64,000 bases of DNA from Streptomyces sp. TG1A-60 (GCF_037201975.1 NZ_CP147520.1:7006001-7070000); one strand, 5' to 3'. Positions 34,354 through 42,922 are shown, counted from the stretch's first letter. Numbers and translations: made by a program. Notes: generated by a model not told the origin, from the letters alone.

Positions 34354-35316
34354 TCAGCGCGCGGCGAACTGGACTTGGGTCGACTGCACGACGTCCGGCC
34401 GTACCGCGATCCCCTTGACGGTCAGCTGCTCTCCGTAGATGTCGGTGATCCTGATCGTCCCGCCGCACGCGGTGCCCTGCTCGGAGAGGAAGTAGTTGTA
34501 TTCGGTACGGGGGAGCCGCGTCCAGTCGCTGCCGTCACCGACTTCCAGCCGGGCGACCGGGTTGCGGTGGCCGATCACCTGGACGCCGCACCAGTACTGG
34601 CTGGACCCGGTCTTGTACCGGATGGAGAGCGTGTCGGCCGCGTCGGGGCTCAGCAGGTTCCAGGTGATCGGTATCTGACCGCGTGAAGGGTCGGCGAGCT
34701 TGGCGAAGGCCTGTGCGCTGAGGTCGAGTTGTCCGGGCTTGCAGGGCGACGGACACTCGTTGGTGATACGGACCGTGACGGAGGCGCCGCCCGCCGCACG
34801 GACCCTCACATACGCCCCGCAGGCCTGGGAGACCTCGTAGTCGGTGGTGTTCATCGCCGCGGTCATGACGTCGTCGCTCGGGCCGAACGAGCAGGCGCCG
34901 CTCTCGCCCGTCCCGGCGTCGTAGAAGGTGGCGACGCCTTCGTAGTCGACCCCGGGGCGGATACGTCCCGCCAGCGGAGCCGAGGCGGGTCCGGGCTGCC
35001 GGGTGCTCGCGGGCGTCGGTCGCGCGGACTCGGTGGTCGCGGCTGCCTCCGGGGTGGTCGGGAAGACCGACGGGGTCGGGGACTTCGAGGGCGTTGACGT
35101 CGGCTTCCGCTCCGGGGGCGTGGGCGGTGCGGTGGCCTTGGTGGTGGCGACGGGCTTGGTGCCCGCCTTCCCGGTGGCCTCGGCGTCGGGTCCGGCCTCG
35201 GGGTTGAACGCCATGACGAGGGACGCGGTCAGCCCGACGGCTGCCACGGCGGCGACGGAGACGACGGTGGTGCGCCGCTCGGGGCGGTGGGTGGAGCGGT
35301 GGGAACGGGGTGCCAC
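34354..35316 (-). CDS. Secreted expansin-like protein
   Basis: 320 aa from GTG 35316, with GAAGGG seven bases upstream. An N-terminal membrane anchor or signal (TTVVSVAAVAAVGLTASLVM) is followed by a Pro/Thr/Ser-rich linker to about residue 110. Next is the double-psi beta-barrel (VATFYDAGTGESGACSFGPS, VTVRITNECPSPCKPGQLDL) and then a C-terminal CBM63-like domain (YWCGVQVIGHRNPVARLEVG). Bacterial expansins loosen plant or bacterial cell walls without hydrolysis. In a streptomycete it may act on cellulose, plant surfaces or peptidoglycan; this is inference. The linker suits wall-spanning display. Confidence 0.85.
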   Translation of the reverse strand: MAPRSHRSTHRPERRTTVVSVAAVAAVGLTASLVMAFNPEAGPDAEATGKAGTKPVATTKATAPPTPPERKPTSTPSKSPTPSVFPTTPEAAATTESARPTPASTRQPGPASAPLAGRIRPGVDYEGVATFYDAGTGESGACSFGPSDDVMTAAMNTTDYEVSQACGAYVRVRAAGGASVTVRITNECPSPCKPGQLDLSAQAFAKLADPSRGQIPITWNLLSPDAADTLSIRYKTGSSQYWCGVQVIGHRNPVARLEVGDGSDWTRLPRTEYNYFLSEQGTACGGTIRITDIYGEQLTVKGIAVRPDVVQSTQVQFAAR

Positions 35317-35528
35317 GGTTGAGCCCTTCGAGTCCTGGCGTGGTGCGGGCGAGCGTGCCCGAGTACATGTGTGGTTCGTGTGGGGCCCGGGTGAAAGGAG
35401 CTTCCCACTCCTTGGTCGCCACCGGGTCCGCAAATGGTTGCCTTCGACGGCAGCGGGGCGGCGACAGAAGAAGTGTCGTGTCCGGTCACGGTGGTCACCG
35501 GTGGGAGCCGGGAGCCGGGGGTTCGCAC

Positions 35529-35860
35529 GAAGAGGTCGAGACAGTCCCGCATCCGCCATTCCTTGCTCAGGACGTGTCCATGACGGCGTTGTTGCCCGCG
35601 GCGGCCATACCGGCGATCGCGCGGTGGTAGCCCCGCCAGGTGCGGTGGAGCAGGGTGGCGAGCCGTTCTGGCGGTATCTCCTGGCGCGTACGCATGGCGT
35701 GGAAAGCGTCGACCGGCATGTGGAAGTACGGCTCGTCCAGGACGCGCAGCAGCTCTGTCGCGATGCTCGATTTCCCCGAACTGGAGGTGCCGTTCAGGAA
35801 GATGATCAGGCCGCCGGGGGCGCGATGCTGCGCGTTTGTGCGGCGGCCCGCCGACGTCAC
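35529..35860 (-). pseudogene. Chloramphenicol-phosphotransferase-like gene, frameshifted and truncated
   Basis: The start GTG overlaps the stop of the 59-aa gene as GTGA. The P-loop IIFLNGTSSSGKSSIATELL and FHMPVDAFHAMR match the CPT family of small phosphotransferases (about 178 aa). After NNAVMD the frame hits a stop at 35567. Inserting one C at about 35575 restores the family sequence DHVLSKEWRMRDCLDLF to about 35529. Beyond that no CPT sequence remains, so roughly the last 80-100 codons are missing. It is a pseudogene unless the sequence has an error plus a rearrangement. The expansin gene lies directly downstream and may mark the break point. Confidence 0.75.
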
Positions 35861-36036
35861 GCGGCCTCGACGACGTCTCCGCGTATCGCCGCGGCCCACT
35901 CCACGACCAAGAGCTCGTACTCCGCCCGCTCCTGCGCCGACAGCGATCCGCCCGAACGCCGCCACAGCGCTCTGATCTGGTCGTTCAAGTCGGCGGCAGA
36001 CCGCACGGAACCACAGACGATGGAATCGGGGGACAT
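35857..36036 (-). CDS. 59-aa conserved small protein upstream of the CPT-like gene
   Basis: The frame reads from ATG 36036 to TGA 35857 and encodes 59 aa, including SVRSAADLNDQIRALWRRSG and LSAQERAEYELLVVEWAAAI. It is charged and probably all helical. I recall similar small proteins in other Streptomyces but know no function. TACTCT at 36044-36049, seven bases upstream, suggests a leaderless message. The stop overlaps the CPT-like start, so the two were a coupled operon. It could be a partner or regulator of the phosphotransferase; inference only. Confidence 0.7.
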   Translation of the reverse strand: MSPDSIVCGSVRSAADLNDQIRALWRRSGGSLSAQERAEYELLVVEWAAAIRGDVVEAA

Positions 36037-36043
36037 GCGGACA

Positions 36044-36049
36044 AGAGTA
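36044..36049 (-). promoter_or_regulatory. -10 element of the 59-aa gene
   Basis: TACTCT on the minus strand ends seven bases before the ATG at 36036; no Shine-Dalgarno sequence is present. Confidence 0.4.
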
Positions 36050-36179
36050 GGCGCCCGGACTGACAGCGCGCTACTGCTCGGCTACGGATGCCGTATGTGG
36101 TTGGTCACTGACGGGAGTTGGGAAGGAACGCGCCGTCCCTGCCGGAGGCGCGTGCCGCGCCCCGGGCGGTCGCTCCCGC

Positions 36180-37055
36180 TCAGCCCGCCGACTCGCCCGC
36201 GTGGGGGCTCAGTACACCCATGGACACCAGGACGACGATGACGATGCCCAGGACGATGCGGTACCAGACGAACGGCATGAAGCTCCTGGTGGAAATGAAC
36301 TTCATGAACCAGGCGATGACCGCGTAGCCGACGACGAAGGCGATGACCGTGGCGAAGATGGTCGGGCCCCAGGAGACGTGGCCGCCCTCCATCGCGTCCA
36401 TCAGTTCGTAGCCGCCGGAGGCGAGGACCGCGGGGATGGCGAGGAGGAAGGAGTAACGGGCTGCGGCCTCGCGCTTGTAGCCCATGAGGAGGCCACCGCT
36501 GATGGTGGCGCCGGAGCGGGAGACGCCCGGGACGAGGGCCATGGCCTGGCAGAGGCCGAAGATGAGGCCGTCCTTGACGCTGAGCTGTTCGAGGCCCTTG
36601 CGCTCCTTGATCGCGCGGTGCTTGCCGCCGGTCTCGTCGCGGGCGGCCAGACGGTCCGCGACGCCCAGGACGATGCCCATGACGATCAGCATCGTCGCCG
36701 TGATGCGCAGATCACGGAAGGGGCCCACGATCTGGTCCTTGAGAGTCAGGCCGAGGACACCGATCGGGATGGAGCCGACGATGACCAGCCAGCCCATCTG
36801 CGCGTCGTGATCACCGCGCAGCTCCTTGTCGAACAGGGAGCGGGACCACGCCGAGATGATGTTGACGATGTCCTTGCGGAAGTAGATCAGCACCGCGGCC
36901 TCGGTACCGATCTGGGTGATCGCGGTGAAGGCCGCGCCCGGGTCCTCCCAGCCGGAGAAGGCCGCCGTCAGGCGCAGGTGCGCGCTGGAGGAGATGGGGA
37001 GGAATTCGGTCAGCCCCTGGACGAGTCCGAGGATGAGTGATTCAAACCAAGACAT
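36180..37055 (-). CDS. uppP: Undecaprenyl-diphosphatase UppP (BacA type)
   Basis: 291 aa with about eight membrane helices. The two conserved motifs are intact: GLTEFLPISSSAHL (E17) and PGVSRSGATISGGL (R180). It removes one phosphate from undecaprenyl diphosphate to recycle the lipid carrier for peptidoglycan and confers low bacitracin resistance. No ribosome binding site is clear before the ATG, and the leader may be about 90 nt, since TAGGCT lies at 37142-37147 on this strand. It is divergent from the sugar-oxidoreductase operon. Confidence 0.93.
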   Translation of the reverse strand: MSWFESLILGLVQGLTEFLPISSSAHLRLTAAFSGWEDPGAAFTAITQIGTEAAVLIYFRKDIVNIISAWSRSLFDKELRGDHDAQMGWLVIVGSIPIGVLGLTLKDQIVGPFRDLRITATMLIVMGIVLGVADRLAARDETGGKHRAIKERKGLEQLSVKDGLIFGLCQAMALVPGVSRSGATISGGLLMGYKREAAARYSFLLAIPAVLASGGYELMDAMEGGHVSWGPTIFATVIAFVVGYAVIAWFMKFISTRSFMPFVWYRIVLGIVIVVLVSMGVLSPHAGESAG

Positions 37056-37260
37056 GAAGTTACGTGGTCCAAGCGCTGATCGTGGTGGGCCGACGGAGGA
37101 CGTGCCGCGCCGCGGGGCGGGTGATCACAGGTGCTGTGGGGCAGCCTAGCGCCCCTTGGGTACGGGGCCGTCACAGGGGTTTCCCGGGGGCTGGGCGGGG
37201 GCCGGGCCGGTGAGGTGCGGGCCGAGCGTTGCGAGGGGTGGAACGGCGGGATCCGTGGTG

Positions 37261-37312
37261 TTGACCAGTCACGATGTCCGCACATACGTTGCTGACGAGG
37301 GAAAGCGCTTGC
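37261..37312 (+). promoter_or_regulatory. Promoter with LacI-type operator
   Basis: TTGACC (37261-37266) and TACGTT (37285-37290) are 18 bp apart. GAAAGCGCTTGC at 37301-37312, with the palindromic core AAGCGCTT, resembles LacI-family operators and lies just past the predicted start point. It would give sugar-responsive repression of the operon at 37405-39784. Confidence 0.6.
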
Positions 37313-37404
37313 CGTAGCGAGGGGTCGCCGTTCCGCCGGAGCCCGTGCCACCAGGCGTTCGTCAACGTCCCGACGTCACGTTCGATGGAGTGCTGATCAC
37401 GTCC

Positions 37405-38622
37405 ATGCCCACACCCAGCAACGACCCGAGCCCGGCTCCGGACCACCTGCCGAACCGCCCCCCGGTCCCCCTGACCGGCCGCCGCATCCGCGCCGCGGTC
37501 ATCGGCATCGGCGCCATCGGCGGCGGCGCCCATCTGCCCGCGCTCGCACGTCTCGCCGAGGAGGGCGAGACCGAGGTCGTCGCCGCGGTGGACACCGACG
37601 CCGACGCGGTCGAGCTGTTCCGCAGGGAGAACGGCATCCCGCACGGGTACACGGACCTGGACCGCATGCTGGCGGAGCAGCGCCCCGACCTGGTCTCGAT
37701 CTGCACCCCGCCGACCCTCCACCGCGACCAGACCGTCGCCGCGCTGCGGGCCGGTGCCTGGGTGTGGTGCGAGAAGCCGCCGGTGCCGACGCTCGCCGAC
37801 TTCGACGCCGTCACGGCGGAGGAGGGGACGAAGGGGGGCGGACCGTACGCCTCGATCGTCTTCCAGCACCGCTTCGGTTCGGGTTCACGGCATGTACGGA
37901 AGCTGATCGCCGAGCAGGCCGTCGGGCGACCGCTCGTGGCCCACTGCCAGACCACCTGGTACCGGGACACCGCCTACTACGCCGTGCCCTGGCGCGGGCG
38001 CTGGCAGACCGAGGGCGGCGGGCCGGCCATGGGCCACGGCATCCACCAGATGGATCTGCTGCTCGATCTGCTCGGCCCGTGGAGCGAGGTCCGGGCGATG
38101 GCCGGGCGGCTGGTCCACGACGTGGAGACCGAGGACGTCTCGACTGCCCTCGTGCGTTTCGAGAACGGCGCCATGGCCACCGTCGTCAACAGCGTCCTCA
38201 GCCCCGACGAGGTCAGCCGCATCCGCATCGACTGCGAGCGCGCCACCGTCGAACTGACCCATCTGTACGGCCACGGCAACGCCGACTGGTCCATCACCCC
38301 CGCCCCGGGCACCCCGGACGCGGACGCGGCGGCCTGGCGCGACTTCGGTGCGGACGTGCCCAGCTCGCACCTGGCGCAGCTGCGTGAACTGGTCGCCAGC
38401 ATGCGCGCGGGTGACCGGCCACGCAGCAGCGGCGCCGACGGGCGTACGAGCCTGGAGCTGATTGCCGCGCTGTACAAGTCGGCGTTCACCGACGCGACCG
38501 TACGGCGTGGGGAGATCGGGCCCGGCGACCCGTATTACACGGCCATGCACGGAGGTGCCCCCGGTTGGGCGCCCGTACCCGCCCGGGTGTCCGCCGACGT
38601 GACCGAGGAGATCCCCGCATGA
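37405..38622 (+). CDS. Gfo/Idh/MocA family oxidoreductase, operon leader
   Basis: 405 aa from ATG 37405; earlier in-frame starts at 37345 and 37390 cannot be excluded. A Pro-rich start precedes the Rossmann domain (RRIRAAVIGIGAIGGGAHLP), with the EKP motif in WVWCEKPPVP and HGIHQMDLLLDLLG in the C-terminal domain. It is probably an NAD(P)-dependent sugar dehydrogenase. The stop overlaps the DUF6807 start as ATGA, so the genes are coupled. The LacI-type operator upstream supports a carbohydrate catabolic role; the sugar is unknown. Confidence 0.85.
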   Translation: MPTPSNDPSPAPDHLPNRPPVPLTGRRIRAAVIGIGAIGGGAHLPALARLAEEGETEVVAAVDTDADAVELFRRENGIPHGYTDLDRMLAEQRPDLVSICTPPTLHRDQTVAALRAGAWVWCEKPPVPTLADFDAVTAEEGTKGGGPYASIVFQHRFGSGSRHVRKLIAEQAVGRPLVAHCQTTWYRDTAYYAVPWRGRWQTEGGGPAMGHGIHQMDLLLDLLGPWSEVRAMAGRLVHDVETEDVSTALVRFENGAMATVVNSVLSPDEVSRIRIDCERATVELTHLYGHGNADWSITPAPGTPDADAAAWRDFGADVPSSHLAQLRELVASMRAGDRPRSSGADGRTSLELIAALYKSAFTDATVRRGEIGPGDPYYTAMHGGAPGWAPVPARVSADVTEEIPA

Positions 38623-39553
38623 CGTTCCACGACGGGCTGCGCGTCGTCCACGCCCACGGCGACCGGATCACGGTCGCCGAACCCGCCACCGGCGTCGAGC
38701 TGCTGAGCTACGTCTACCGGCCGGAGGCGGACTGGGAGGCGCCGAAGCCGTATCTGCACCCGATCCGGACCCTCGCCGGCGACGTCGTCACGGACTTCCG
38801 GCCCAACGACCACCGCTGGCACAAGGGTTTGCAGCTGACGGCCTCGCACCTGTCGGGGCAGAACCTGTGGGGCGGCAACTCGTACGTGCACGGCGAGGGC
38901 TACCTCTCGCTTCCGGAGCGGATCGGCTCGATGGCGCACGTCGGCTTCGACGAGGTCGGTTCCCACGGAGACCGGGTAGTGATCGCCGAGCGGCTTACCT
39001 GGCACCCGTACGGGGGGAGCTGTGGGCCGACGAGGAGCGCCGGATCGAGGTGCACGACGTCGACACACAGACGGGTTCCTGGGCGCTGACCTGGACGAGC
39101 GCGATCACCAACCGCCGGGACGAGCCGCTGCTGTTCGGCAGTCCGACCACCGCCGGGCGTGAGATGGCGGGCTACACGGGCCTGTTCTGGCGCGGTCCCC
39201 GCGCCTTCCGGGAGGGGCGCATCATCGGGCCCGACTCCGAGGGCCCGGAGCTGATGGGCGAGCAGGCGCCCTGGCTGGCTTACCGGGGCGAGCACGACGG
39301 CACCGACGGACACGCCACGCTCGTCTTCGCGCACGCGCCCGAGAACGACCACATCGGAGCCCGGGGAGCCCATCCCGCCCACTGGTTCGTCCGCAACGAT
39401 CCCTTCGCCGCCGTCGCCCCCTCCTGGGCGTTCTTCGAGGAGCTTCGGCTGGCTCCCGGGGACACGCTCACCCGCCGCTACCGGGTCGTCGTGGCGGACG
39501 GGGCCTGGGAGCGGGAGGAGATCGCCAAGTACCTGGAGGCGCACCCGTGGTGA
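38619..39553 (+). pseudogene. DUF6807 (PmoA-like) gene with a frameshift in a G run
   Basis: The gene starts at ATG 38619 with GAGGAG upstream and would encode about 311 aa. The first frame reads to TWHPYGG. The family sequence then continues in another frame as ELWADEERRIEVHDVD to the stop at 39553. Both parts match: DHRWHKGLQLTASHLSG in the first, GYTGLFWRGPRAFREG and HPAHWFVRNDPFAAVAPSW in the second. The switch occurs at six G bases (39012-39017), where seven would restore the frame. It is either a real frameshift or a homopolymer sequencing error. DUF6807 proteins accompany sugar oxidoreductases, as here. Confidence 0.75.
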
Positions 39554-39784
39554 GCTACGAAGGGCTGCCCGACGGGGGCGTCGTCTCGCACCTTCCGTCC
39601 ACGACCGGCCCGCGACGGACGGGGTCCGCGTCGGAACCTCCCCTATACACCTGACCTGTTCGGAGGTGTACGTCGTCACCGGCGGGCGCGGCGCGGTGCA
39701 GACGCTGACGACCTCCGGGTGCGAGGTCACGCCGCCGGCGCCCGGGACGGTCGCCCAATTCACCCCCCGGCACCATCCAAAGGG
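39550..39784 (+). pseudogene. Decayed cupin gene, third of the sugar operon
   Basis: GTG 39550 overlaps the DUF6807 stop as GTGA. The first frame gives VSYEGLPDGGVVSHL. After a one-base loss near 39590-39600, another frame reads DRPATDGVRVGTSPIHLTCS, then EVYVVTGGRGAVQTLTTSG and TPPAPGTVAQFTP, a recognisable cupin barrel. Near 39770 a further shift is needed to reach GTI, and then the sequence runs into the end of the convergent HxlR gene. At least two frameshifts and loss of the 3' end make it a pseudogene. It probably once bound a sugar or metal in this operon. Confidence 0.65.
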
Positions 39785-40260
39785 GACCGTGCAGCGGCCG
39801 TCGGGCCCGTCACCGACCAGCCGGGGGCCTGTGGGTGTGCCATGAGGTCCTCGTGGCACACCTCGCCGCCGCAGGCCGTGCAGGTGACCGTCGGGACCAG
39901 TTCGTTGCCGCAGATGTGCTCGATCACCATGGGGCGATCGTCGTCTTTCCGGAGATGGCGGTCGCCCCACGCCATGAGCGTCATCAGGACCGGCTCCAGT
40001 TCGAGACCCGCCTGTGTCGGCCGGTACTCGAAGCGTCGCGGGCGCTCGCTGTAGACGTGTTTCCTCAGGACGCCCGCGTCCACCAGTCGTTTGAGACGGG
40101 CGGCCAGCACGTCGCGCGGGGCCCCGATGTTGCGGACCAGTCGGTCGAAGCGGCCGTTGCCGAGGCACACCTCGCGCAGGACCAGCAGGGAGTACTTCTC
40201 GCCGACGATCGCCAGGGCGTCGGCGATGGAACAGGGACGTGGATCTCCGGAGGCGGGCAT
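39760..40260 (-). CDS. HxlR-type winged-helix regulator
   Basis: 166 aa. The HxlR winged helix covers about 10-105 (CSIADALAIVGEKYSLLVLR, then RFDRLVRNIGAPRDVLAARL and RRFEYRPTQAGLELEPVL). A C-terminal extension has CTACGGEVCHEDL, with four potential metal-binding residues (two Cys, Cys, His). HxlR proteins respond to aldehydes or redox stress. It is divergent from the thiolase gene with an inverted repeat between them. The ATG is six bases after TAGACT, so it is probably leaderless. Its 3' end overlaps the cupin remnant. Confidence 0.85.
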   Translation of the reverse strand: MPASGDPRPCSIADALAIVGEKYSLLVLREVCLGNGRFDRLVRNIGAPRDVLAARLKRLVDAGVLRKHVYSERPRRFEYRPTQAGLELEPVLMTLMAWGDRHLRKDDDRPMVIEHICGNELVPTVTCTACGGEVCHEDLMAHPQAPGWSVTGPTAAARSPLDGAGG

Positions 40261-40266
40261 GCGCCC

Positions 40267-40272
40267 AGTCTA
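40267..40272 (-). promoter_or_regulatory. -10 element of the HxlR gene
   Basis: TAGACT on the minus strand lies six bases before the ATG at 40260, with no Shine-Dalgarno sequence. Confidence 0.45.
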
Positions 40273-40291
40273 GGTGAGGGTTTGTTTTTCC

Positions 40292-40314
40292 AACTCGCCG
40301 AGCTATGGTGAGTT
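40292..40314 (+). promoter_or_regulatory. Candidate HxlR operator
   Basis: AACTCGCC and GGTGAGTT form an inverted repeat (7 of 8 positions) with a 7-bp spacer, between the divergent hxlR-type and thiolase genes. TATGGT at 40304-40309, a possible thiolase -10, lies inside it. Confidence 0.55.
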
Positions 40315-40352
40315 TGAATGTCCTACTCGCCGGTAGTCGTGGAGGCCCGACC

Positions 40353-41522
40353 ATGCGTGACGCAGTAGTCGTCGAAGCCGTACGCACCCCCGTGGGCAAG
40401 GGCAAGCCGAACGGCGCCCTCGCCCACGTCCACCCCGTGGAACTCCTCGCCCACACCCTGCGCACCCTCGTCGACCGCTCGGGCATCGACCCCGCCCTCG
40501 TCGACGACGTCATCGGCGGCACCGTCGACCAGGTCGGCGAGCAGGCCATGAACACCACCCGCTACGCCGTCCTCTCGGCGGGCTTCCCGGAGACGGTGCC
40601 CGCGACCACGGTGGACCGGCAGTGTGGTTCCTCCCAGCAGGCCGTGCACTTCGCGGCCCAGGGCGTCATGTCGGGGGCGTACGACATGGTCGTCGCCTGC
40701 GGGGTGGAGTCGATGAGCCGGGTGCCGATGTGGTCCAACGTGCCGGCGGGCAAGGACCCCTTCGGCCCCGGTGTCGCCGCGCGCTTCCCCGAGGGGCTCG
40801 TCCCGCAGGGCATCAGCGCCGAGCTGATCGCCGCGAAGTGGTCGCTCTCGCGCGAGCGGATGGACGCCTTCGCGGTGTCCTCCCATCACAAGGCCGCGGC
40901 GGCCTGGGAGAGCGGCCTCTTCGACGCGGAGGTCGCGCCCCTGGACGGTGCCACCCGCGACGAGTGCGTACGGCCCGGCAGCACCCCCGAGATCCTCGCC
41001 GGCCTCGGGCCCGCCTACCACGACCCCGGCTTCGCCGAGCGCTTCCCGCAGATCGAGTGGAACGTCACCGCGGGCAACGCCAGCCCCGTCAACGACGGCG
41101 CTTCGGCCGTCCTCATCACGTCCGGCGAGACCGCCGCCCGGCTCGGCCTGCGCCCGCTCGCCCGGCTGCACAGCTTCGCCGTCACCGGCTCCGACCCTCT
41201 GCTCATGCTCACCGGCGTCATCCCGGCCACCGAGAAGGTCCTCCGCAGGGCGGGTCTGGCCCTGGACGACATCGACCTGTTCGAGGTCAACGAGGCCTTC
41301 GCCAGCGTCGTCCTCGCCTGGCGGCAGGAGACGGGTGCCGACCTGTCCAAGGTCAACGTCCACGGGGGTGCAATCGCCCTCGGCCACCCGCTCGGCGCGA
41401 GCGGCACCCGGCTGACGACGACGCTGGTGCACGCCATGCGGGCGCGGGGCGCCCGGTATGCGCTGCAGACGATGTGTGAGGCGGGTGGGCTGGCCAACGC
41501 CATGGTGCTCGAAGCCGTGTGA
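40353..41522 (+). CDS. Thiolase family protein (acetyl-CoA acyltransferase)
   Basis: 389 aa, full length, from ATG 40353 with GGAGG upstream. The acyl-accepting cysteine is C91 in DRQCGSSQQA. NEAFA, GGAIALGHPLGASGTR (catalytic His) and CEAGGLAN with the second cysteine (C375) complete the active site. It either cleaves 3-ketoacyl-CoA in fatty-acid breakdown or condenses acyl-CoAs. The divergent HxlR gene and the operator between suggest it is that regulator's target. No other beta-oxidation genes are adjacent. Confidence 0.92.
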   Translation: MRDAVVVEAVRTPVGKGKPNGALAHVHPVELLAHTLRTLVDRSGIDPALVDDVIGGTVDQVGEQAMNTTRYAVLSAGFPETVPATTVDRQCGSSQQAVHFAAQGVMSGAYDMVVACGVESMSRVPMWSNVPAGKDPFGPGVAARFPEGLVPQGISAELIAAKWSLSRERMDAFAVSSHHKAAAAWESGLFDAEVAPLDGATRDECVRPGSTPEILAGLGPAYHDPGFAERFPQIEWNVTAGNASPVNDGASAVLITSGETAARLGLRPLARLHSFAVTGSDPLLMLTGVIPATEKVLRRAGLALDDIDLFEVNEAFASVVLAWRQETGADLSKVNVHGGAIALGHPLGASGTRLTTTLVHAMRARGARYALQTMCEAGGLANAMVLEAV

Positions 41523-41628
41523 GTCCGGTCGGAGAGGCTGTGGGCCGGGTGCGGGTGGGCGCTGGGGCCGGTCGTGCCCACGCGGCGGAGCCACAGACCG
41601 ACACAGCGCCCCGCGCCTGGAGGCGGCG

Positions 41629-42411
41629 TCAGCGGACTCGCAGGTGGTGGCGCTTGCGCCAGGCCACCGTCGCGCCGATCAGGGCCGGGACCGCGATGCA
41701 CGCCATGGCGATCAGGAAGGCCGGCGAGGTCGGTGTCGAGGCGCGGGCGCCGGCCACGGCGTAGGCGGCGGTGTTCGGGACGGAGCCGAGCGCGGTGGCC
41801 AGAAGGAAGGGCAGGTAGCCCATGCGCGAGACGGACGCGCAGTAGTTCGCGGCCCAGAACGGCACCCCGGGGAACAGCCGGGCCGCCAGCATCGAGCGGA
41901 AGCCGTGGCGGCTGAGCTGGCCGTCCGCGGACTTCAGCCAGCGGTGGCGCAGGAGGGGGCGCAGCGCGTCCTGCCCGAGCACGCGGCCCAGGCCGAAGGC
42001 GAGGCCGGCCCCGAGGACCGTGCCCGAGAGCGCCGAGGCCAGACCCAGCTGGGCACCGAAGAGGGCGCCCGCCGCGAGGTTGAGGATCGGCCGGGGGACG
42101 AAGGCGACCGTGCACAGCCCGTACGCCACCGCGAACACCACGGCCGCCGCGGCGCCGCTCAGCTGGGGCGGCCAGCCGTCGGCCAGCAGCCGCTGCGGCT
42201 CGAACAGCAGCACCGTCGACACGGCGCCCGTGAGCAGCGCCACGAGCAGCGAGAAGCGAGCCCACGGCGAGAGAAGCACTCTGCCCCAGCGGGCGGCACG
42301 CCCCAGCGGCACGGCCGGAACGGTGACAGGTGCGGCGACGGCGAGGTCCGTGGCGGCGGTCCGGGGAAGGACCGTGGCGGTGCCCCCAGAGCGGGTGGCG
42401 GCATCGAGCAT
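41629..42411 (-). CDS. TVP38/TMEM64 (VTT domain) membrane protein
   Basis: 260 aa from the methionine of MLDAATRSGG. About six hydrophobic segments. The VTT/SNARE-associated motif is seen in VAFVPRPILNLAAGALFGAQ, then GTVLGAGLAFGLGRVLG and RLFPGVPFWAANYCASVSRM. Bacterial DedA/VTT proteins are linked to lipid-carrier flipping and membrane homeostasis. The start is weakly supported; the 55 residues upstream in frame look non-coding. It is convergent with the thiolase gene. Confidence 0.82.
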   Translation of the reverse strand: MLDAATRSGGTATVLPRTAATDLAVAAPVTVPAVPLGRAARWGRVLLSPWARFSLLVALLTGAVSTVLLFEPQRLLADGWPPQLSGAAAAVVFAVAYGLCTVAFVPRPILNLAAGALFGAQLGLASALSGTVLGAGLAFGLGRVLGQDALRPLLRHRWLKSADGQLSRHGFRSMLAARLFPGVPFWAANYCASVSRMGYLPFLLATALGSVPNTAAYAVAGARASTPTSPAFLIAMACIAVPALIGATVAWRKRHHLRVR

Positions 42412-42714
42412 TCGTCGACGGTAACCGACCCATGCATGCGTACGCCGTACGGAACGTCTCACCGGGGCCACAGCAAGCGGAACAGCCGGCTCGTCGAGCC
42501 CGGCGCGGGCAGGGTCCGACGAGCACCGCGTGCCGCGCTGCCTGCGCCTTCCGGAACACGGACACGGCCGCCGCACCGTTCACCCCGCGCACCCCCTTGT
42601 GAAGCATCTCTCCTCGGCTCCACCTCGGAACTCGGCCGTACCGAAAACCATTCGACGCGGGCCGACGTGTCGACGATGATCGACGTCATGTTCCGGCACG
42701 CCTTCGTTCTCGCC

Positions 42715-42737
42715 GCATCCGCGACAGTCGCGGATGC
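42715..42737 (+). other. Perfect 10-bp stem-loop upstream of tuf3
   Basis: GCATCCGCGA and TCGCGGATGC pair exactly with a 3-nt loop (CAG). It stands 186 bp before tuf3, far from any gene end. The surrounding 42412-42922 gap (511 bp) holds no convincing gene; a direct repeat TACCGCTG occurs just before the tuf3 start. The hairpin could be an operator, attenuator or terminator of an unseen short RNA. Confidence 0.45.
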
Positions 42738-42922
42738 CCCGAAGGCTGCCCTTCTGATCGTCGTGGCCGCCGCGGACGGCGCCCGAAGCTGACCCTTCCC
42801 GGACACTCCGGCGGACCCCGCAAGGGGAGGGTCGGCAACACCTCGGGGTCCCGTCCCGGCCGCGCCCGTAGACGCGCCGGGACCATCACTCAGTACCGCT
42901 GAAGAGACTTCGAGGTACCGCT

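Noticed and set aside
42459..42806. 115-codon minus-strand frame before tuf3
   Set aside because: No ribosome site or family, and it spans the perfect hairpin at 42715-42737.
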